DNA from: Paenibacillus rigui
GTDB taxonomy: Bacteria > Bacillota > Bacilli > Paenibacillales > NBRC-103111
NCBI RefSeq assembly: GCF_002234615.1
Contig: NZ_NMQW01000050.1
Coordinates: 1-64,000, forward strand
Length of the DNA: 64,000 bases
Reading direction: 5' to 3'
Within the stretch, counting starts at the first letter, position 1; each line of letters begins with the position of its first letter. Under the pieces are notes generated by a model that worked only from the letters and a program-made list of their open reading frames with translations, did not search any database and was not told where the DNA came from. A program made the position numbers and the translations under genes. Shown here piece after piece: positions 59,698 to 64,000 of this stretch.

Positions 59698-62592
59698 ATG
59701 AATTTAACTCGTTCCCACATTTCCCTTATTTATGTCGTTCTGATCATTAGTCTTCTTGCCGCCGTCAGCGTCTCCAGCTTCATCGCTTCCACACATGTTG
59801 AAGCGGAGCTGAACAGCGTCGCGAAAGAAGCGCTCCCTTTATCTGAGGTCTCTGGAAATATATTGTCCGATCTTATCAGTATGGAGACCGGCGTTCGAGG
59901 CATGGAGCTTACGGGTGATCCCAAATTTCTGGAGCCCTATGAGCAAGGTAAAAGCCATCTGGGAAGCGATCTCCAGCAAATGGCCGGCTATCAGAAATTG
60001 TACCCGAATTTGAAAAGCTTAATGGAAGGCGATATTCTTCCCCAGATTCGGCGGCTGGAGGAATTTTACACGACGCAAATTTCGATGGTTCGCTCCGGGC
60101 AATTGGAGGAAGCGCGCAGACGCGGCCCAATGGGCAAAACGCTGATGGATAACTTCCGCCAGCTCCACATCAAAATCCGTACGGAAATCGAGGTCATTAC
60201 CGCAGAATCCTATACGAACGCTGTTCGTGCAGGGCAGACAACACGTACCATCATTGCTTCCGGCGGTGCCCTGGCCGTCATCATCGGCGGACTTTCCTTC
60301 TTCATCTTTCGGCGTGCCAACGAGGCGGAATCCGCACTGCGCAAAAGCGAGGAGACCTACCGCTTCATGGCTGAAAGTCTGGAAGCCCAGAACGAGGAAA
60401 TTATCGCCCAGCAGGAGGAACAGGAGCAGACGCTTGAGAAGCTGTCTCTCCGCGAGCATGAGCTCGAGTCTATCAGCAGTTATCAAGCGAAGCTTGCCGG
60501 CGCTTTGGATATGGATGCCTTCTTGGGCTCATCTATTCCCGCCCTGCTGGAATCTTTGCAGTTGGATGCCGCGCTGCTCGCCGTTCGATCCACAGAACGG
60601 CAGGCTGCAGAGCCGGGCTCGACAGCATTTGATGTGCTGTATGCGACAGGGTACCCCCAGACAATTCCGAAGCAGCTGGAAAAAACTTTATACGGCCCCG
60701 CGCTTCGCGTCTTCACTGAAGGCAAGCCCGTGGAATGCAAGCGTGATTTGTCCCCGGCCGAGCAGAGCCTGCATCACAATGATACGGCTGTACTGGATCA
60801 ATATTTTCCTTTATTCGATGACCAGCAGCAGGTGATCGGCTTTCTTTTGCTGACAGGCTACATCACCGCGGCGAGCGAGCAAAAAATGAGAGTGGCCAAG
60901 GGCTTGGCCCGCCAATTCGGGCTCGCCTTCCTTGCGCAGTTCATCAATGAAGAGCGGCGCCGGCAAGCCCTCCATCTGAAGAAGCTGAATGCGCAGCTGA
61001 CCAAGGAAAGGCTGCTCGTCGGCAATATTCTGGAAGCGACGAATGAAGGCATGATGTTCTGTGATTTGAACGGGATCATCCAGTTCACCAACCATCGCAT
61101 GATTGAAAGGTTCCCGCTCAGCAAGCACGTCGGCGACTATTGGCCGGATTTGTGCCGAACGCTTGAACAAGCGAACCCCTCCTTCTCGCAAGCGCACCAA
61201 GCCATTAAAGGCCTGCTGGAAGGGTCCCTCGACAAGCTGTCCGAGCGCTTTACTCTCTTCGATGAGGAGCAGCAGCCTCATTTCATTGAGCTGTATGCAA
61301 CCAAAGTCGGGGGCAGCAGCAACGAGGAGCAAGGGTATTTGTTCGTATTCCGCGACCGGACGGAAGAAGAGAAGGTCGATGAGATGAAAAATGAATTTAT
61401 CAGCATCGTTTCCCACGAGCTTCGGACACCGCTTGCCAGCGTGCTTGGATTTATTGAGATATTGCTTCATCGCGAGCTTACCGCGGAGAAGCAGCAGCGT
61501 TACCTGCAAACTATTTATAAAGAAGCGAATCGCCTTTCAACGCTCATTAACGATTTTCTGGATTTGCAGCGGATGGAATCCGGAAAGCAAGCTTACCATT
61601 TTGCTCCTATCGAGCTTGTCGGAATTGTCCAAGAGGTCGCCGAGCAATGGAAAGGGAAACAAAGCCATGAGATCCGGCTGTCCGCTTCCCATAAGGATAT
61701 CTGGGTTCGGTCCGATGCGGATCGGCTGAAGCAGGTTGTCCACAATCTATTGAGCAACGCTATCAAATATTCCCCTCAAGCCAATCTGGTCGAGGTGGCC
61801 CTTGAGGCCTCCGGAGACCGGGTGCTGCTGAAGGTAACCGATTATGGCCTTGGCATTCCGGATGATGCGAAGGATAAGCTGTTCACCAAGTTTTACCGCG
61901 TCGATAATTCCGACCGTCGACAGATCGGCGGTACCGGTTTAGGCTTGGCCATTGTCAAAGAAATTGTCGATGCGCATCAAGGCTCCATCACGTTCGATTC
62001 TTCCATGGGCCAAGGTACGACCTTTACGGTCGAGCTCAGCACCTATCAGGTTCCTGATGCCGAAGGCAGCATCCTTGTTCTAGAGGATGACGATAACTTG
62101 GCCAAGCTGGTCCAGATCACCCTGAGCAAGCTGAACCTGCCATCCGTGCATCTAAGGTCCGCCGAGGAAGGAATTATTGCGCTGCACCGCATCCGCAGCC
62201 AGCCGCCGCGGCTGTGCATCGTCGATATTCATCTTGAGGGCTCGCAAAACGGCTGGGATTTCATGACCGAGCTGTATCGCCATCCAGACTTTTACCGCAC
62301 CCCGGTCATCGTCTCTACCGCATTGGAGCCGCCGCTGAACTACCACGAGAAAGATATTGAGAAATTTCTGCGCAAGCCGTTCTCCATGGAAAAGCTCCTG
62401 CAGGTTGCCGAGCAGCTGCTGTACCATACCGAGCACAATCCGTCGTATATTTTTCCGGCGCAGGACGAGAACGTTCTTTCGACCACTTTGCGGAAGAACG
62501 GGATGGAAGTCACTGAAATGACCTGTGATGAGGATATGATTCAGGTGGAGTTGAAGCCTCTGCAGCACAATGAGAGCGAAGAAGAAGATTAG
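59698..62592 (+). CDS. CHASE3-GAF-PAS hybrid sensor histidine kinase
   Basis: A 964-residue membrane kinase. Two membrane segments (about 8-28 and 188-208) enclose a CHASE3 domain with METGVRGMELTG. A coiled coil (about 215-285) leads to a GAF-like domain (about 290-420) and a PAS domain (about 440-550). HisKA has the phospho-accepting His near 572 (SHELRTPLASVLGF), HATPase_c has NLLSNAIKYS, DYGLGIPD and GTGLGLAIVKE, and a C-terminal REC domain (from ILVLEDDDN, about 790) has the receiver Asp near 843 (IVDIHLEG). The start is ATG at 59698, six bases after AAGGTGG. No output regulator is adjacent. A Spo0A box is upstream. The signal and next partner are unknown. Confidence 0.92.
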   Translation: MNLTRSHISLIYVVLIISLLAAVSVSSFIASTHVEAELNSVAKEALPLSEVSGNILSDLISMETGVRGMELTGDPKFLEPYEQGKSHLGSDLQQMAGYQKLYPNLKSLMEGDILPQIRRLEEFYTTQISMVRSGQLEEARRRGPMGKTLMDNFRQLHIKIRTEIEVITAESYTNAVRAGQTTRTIIASGGALAVIIGGLSFFIFRRANEAESALRKSEETYRFMAESLEAQNEEIIAQQEEQEQTLEKLSLREHELESISSYQAKLAGALDMDAFLGSSIPALLESLQLDAALLAVRSTERQAAEPGSTAFDVLYATGYPQTIPKQLEKTLYGPALRVFTEGKPVECKRDLSPAEQSLHHNDTAVLDQYFPLFDDQQQVIGFLLLTGYITAASEQKMRVAKGLARQFGLAFLAQFINEERRRQALHLKKLNAQLTKERLLVGNILEATNEGMMFCDLNGIIQFTNHRMIERFPLSKHVGDYWPDLCRTLEQANPSFSQAHQAIKGLLEGSLDKLSERFTLFDEEQQPHFIELYATKVGGSSNEEQGYLFVFRDRTEEEKVDEMKNEFISIVSHELRTPLASVLGFIEILLHRELTAEKQQRYLQTIYKEANRLSTLINDFLDLQRMESGKQAYHFAPIELVGIVQEVAEQWKGKQSHEIRLSASHKDIWVRSDADRLKQVVHNLLSNAIKYSPQANLVEVALEASGDRVLLKVTDYGLGIPDDAKDKLFTKFYRVDNSDRRQIGGTGLGLAIVKEIVDAHQGSITFDSSMGQGTTFTVELSTYQVPDAEGSILVLEDDDNLAKLVQITLSKLNLPSVHLRSAEEGIIALHRIRSQPPRLCIVDIHLEGSQNGWDFMTELYRHPDFYRTPVIVSTALEPPLNYHEKDIEKFLRKPFSMEKLLQVAEQLLYHTEHNPSYIFPAQDENVLSTTLRKNGMEVTEMTCDEDMIQVELKPLQHNESEEED

Positions 62593-62634
62593 TAAGCTCG
62601 AAGAACGCGGAATACAGCCTTCTTTCGGGTATGC

Positions 62635-62660
62635 GCCCCGGTACATTCCGGGGCTTTTCT
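62635..62660 (+). terminator. Terminator of the hybrid kinase gene
   Basis: GCCCCGG-TACATT-CCGGGGC and TTTTCTT. Confidence 0.88.
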
Positions 62661-62718
62661 TCCCGCAGTGGAATAAGCTAAACTAAGCAGAAGTAGAAGA
62701 AAGGCAGGCGATGCAGAG

Positions 62719-63366
62719 ATGCTGCACAACGAAGAGAAAGAAGCGGTATACAAAGCGATTTATAACCGGAGAGATATCCGAACGTTTCTGCCGGACCCCA
62801 TCTCGCCCGAGGTGATACGCAGATTGCTTGATGCGGCGCATCACGCCCCTTCCGTCGGCTTCATGCAGCCATGGAGCTTCATTCTGGTCGAAACCGCTCC
62901 CACGAAGGAACGACTGGCCTGGGCTGCGGATAAGGAGCGCCGGGCTCTCGCCATTCACTATGAGGGAGAGAAGGAACAGCACTTCCTTGGCCTGAAAATC
63001 GAAGGGATTAAGCAGGCGCCGATTACCATCTGTGTCACCTGTGATCCTACGCGCGGCGGCTCGCACGTGCTCGGACGCAATTCGATCCCGGAAACCGACA
63101 TCATGTCCACAGCCTGTGCGATTCAAAACATGTGGCTTGCCGCTTATGCCGAAGGTCTCGCTCTGGGCTGGGTCAGCTTTTATAAAAAGAACGATATCCG
63201 CGATATTTTGCATATCCCGCCTCACATTGACCCTGTCGCCTTGCTGTCGATCGGCTATACGGACCATTATCCGAGCCAGCCGATCCTGGAAACCGCGAAC
63301 TGGGAAAAAAGACGTGCCTTGGAGCCGTTGATTTACAAGGAGCAATGGGGTGTTTCTCCGGTTTGA
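62719..63366 (+). CDS. bluB: 5,6-dimethylbenzimidazole synthase BluB
   Basis: A 215-residue flavin-destroying nitroreductase-fold enzyme that turns FMNH2 and oxygen into dimethylbenzimidazole, the lower ligand of cobalamin. Typical parts are the N-terminal RRDIRTFLP, HHAPSVGFMQPWSF (a BluB hallmark), TCDPTRGG, and GWVSFYKKNDIRDIL. No cobalamin genes or B12 riboswitch lie nearby, so it may serve scavenged cobamides or a locus elsewhere. The ATG at 62719 has only a weak ribosome site (GAAAGGCAGG). Single gene. Confidence 0.9.
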   Translation: MLHNEEKEAVYKAIYNRRDIRTFLPDPISPEVIRRLLDAAHHAPSVGFMQPWSFILVETAPTKERLAWAADKERRALAIHYEGEKEQHFLGLKIEGIKQAPITICVTCDPTRGGSHVLGRNSIPETDIMSTACAIQNMWLAAYAEGLALGWVSFYKKNDIRDILHIPPHIDPVALLSIGYTDHYPSQPILETANWEKRRALEPLIYKEQWGVSPV

Positions 63367-63435
63367 CGGATTATCGTACCGCCACACCAAAGCCAAAGCC
63401 AAATAATATGCCGCGTCTGTGCTGCCTGCAAAAAT

Positions 63436-63486
63436 AACCGCTGCCGGCCTCGATTATTCCAATCGTTGGCCGTACAGCGGTTTTTG
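63436..63486 (+). terminator. Probable terminator after bluB
   Basis: AACCGCTG with CCGGCC and their complements GGCCG / CAGCGGTT close a hairpin followed by TTTTT, 70 bases after the bluB stop. Confidence 0.65.
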
Positions 63487-63628
63487 ACTACGCCAGAAAT
63501 CATAAGCTCCTGAGGCCAAAATCCGGGGACAAAGGCGAATTCTTACGCTTCATTCCGTCCACTTCGCCAGTTTCAGCGGCCTCCTAAACGCGGTCGTTCA
63601 TCTTCGCAAGGCTTCGATCGAGGATTGG

Positions 63629-64000
63629 CTACGCATCCAGCTTGCGCACATCCACCGTCACCGTGAGCTTCTGTCCGCCTGAACCGCGGTACACGCCCTT
63701 CACGGGGACAATGTCTTTGTAATCGCGTCCGTGACCGAGCTTCACGTATCTCCAGCCGACCTCCGTATGGTTCGTCGGATCAAAGCCAAGCCAGCCGGTC
63801 CCCGGAATGTGGACCTCCACCCACGCATGCGAAGCCTGCTCGAAGTCGGCGCTGCCTCCCTGCAGGTCGCCTACAAAGTGATAACCGCTCACGTACCGCG
63901 CCGGCATGCCGATGCTGCGGCAAACCGCGATCATCAGATGTGCATAATCCTGACATACGCCCCTGCGCAGCTTCAACGTGTCGCTCACCGTCGTATGTAC
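63629..64000 (-). CDS. Transglutaminase-like protein, 5' end beyond the right edge
   Basis: The last about 124 residues of a transglutaminase-fold protein; the frame stays open to the edge, and GTG at 63988 is an internal codon, not a start. The catalytic triad is Cys in LRRGVCQDYAHL, His in ASHAWVEVHIPG and Asp in GFDPTNHTEVG, and the end VYRGSGGQKLTVTVDVR is typical of the family often encoded beside alpha-E (DUF403) and circularly permuted ATP-grasp genes. Those neighbours would lie beyond the edge. Function is unproven for the family (cysteine protease or amide-bond former). Confidence 0.88.
   Translation of the reverse strand, partial: VHTTVSDTLKLRRGVCQDYAHLMIAVCRSIGMPARYVSGYHFVGDLQGGSADFEQASHAWVEVHIPGTGWLGFDPTNHTEVGWRYVKLGHGRDYKDIVPVKGVYRGSGGQKLTVTVDVRKLDA

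Overview
The window reads as a chromosomal segment of an endospore-forming, low-to-mid GC Firmicute, most likely a Paenibacillaceae member (Paenibacillus-like). The grounds are BofA, Spo0F, YwhD, PbpG-type PBP and YhcN/YlaJ-type sporulation proteins, a long Bacillus-type SRP RNA with an Alu domain, frequent TTG/GTG starts behind strong GGAGG ribosome sites, and gene orders shared with Bacillus subtilis. I see no insertion sequence, prophage, CRISPR array, tRNA or integrase.

Bases 1-14,600 are core genome, all on the minus strand. Two blocks that lie apart in B. subtilis are joined here. One is scr (SRP RNA) - sporulation-type kinase - dnaX - yaaK - recR - yaaL - bofA, followed at the left edge by the promoter and boxA leader of an rRNA operon. 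The other is rpoE - pyrG - spo0F - fba - murZ - rho - (orphan radical SAM) - rpmE. Regulation is well preserved: a GGGC-start CTP attenuator before pyrG, and sigma-H-type promoters before both spo0F and the histidine kinase, which suggests that the kinase feeds the sporulation phosphorelay.

Bases 14,900-36,900 are accessory and envelope genes: a cytoplasmic subtilase, a GH42 beta-galactosidase with a divergent AraC regulator, a Tat-exported phosphoesterase, a stalk-domain lipoprotein, a YhfC-type intramembrane protease, speE-speB, pbpG, several small enzymes, ywhD, an exported M1-type peptidase with a membrane partner, and a c-di-AMP riboswitch controlling a secreted NlpC/P60 hydrolase.

Bases 37,000-64,000 hold a photolyase, an SLH/carboxypeptidase-regulatory-like surface protein, three chemoreceptors of different sensor type, FabV, the wreck of a short-chain dehydrogenase gene, a rhodanese, a translationally coupled SWIM/SNF2 pair, an ABC ATPase, a YkuI-like EAL protein, a CHASE3 hybrid kinase, BluB, and a transglutaminase gene cut by the right edge. 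Perfect or near-perfect Spo0A boxes (TGTCGAA core) stand upstream of the SLH protein, two chemoreceptors, the P60 hydrolase, the hybrid kinase and a GNAT gene. This part may therefore be a Spo0A-linked surface and signalling set.

I did not find a clearly undescribed multi-gene system. The best leads are the orphan radical SAM enzyme wedged between rho and rpmE, the SWIM-SNF2 pair, the Spo0A-box enrichment, and an FNR/CRP-type palindrome before a NIT-like chemoreceptor.
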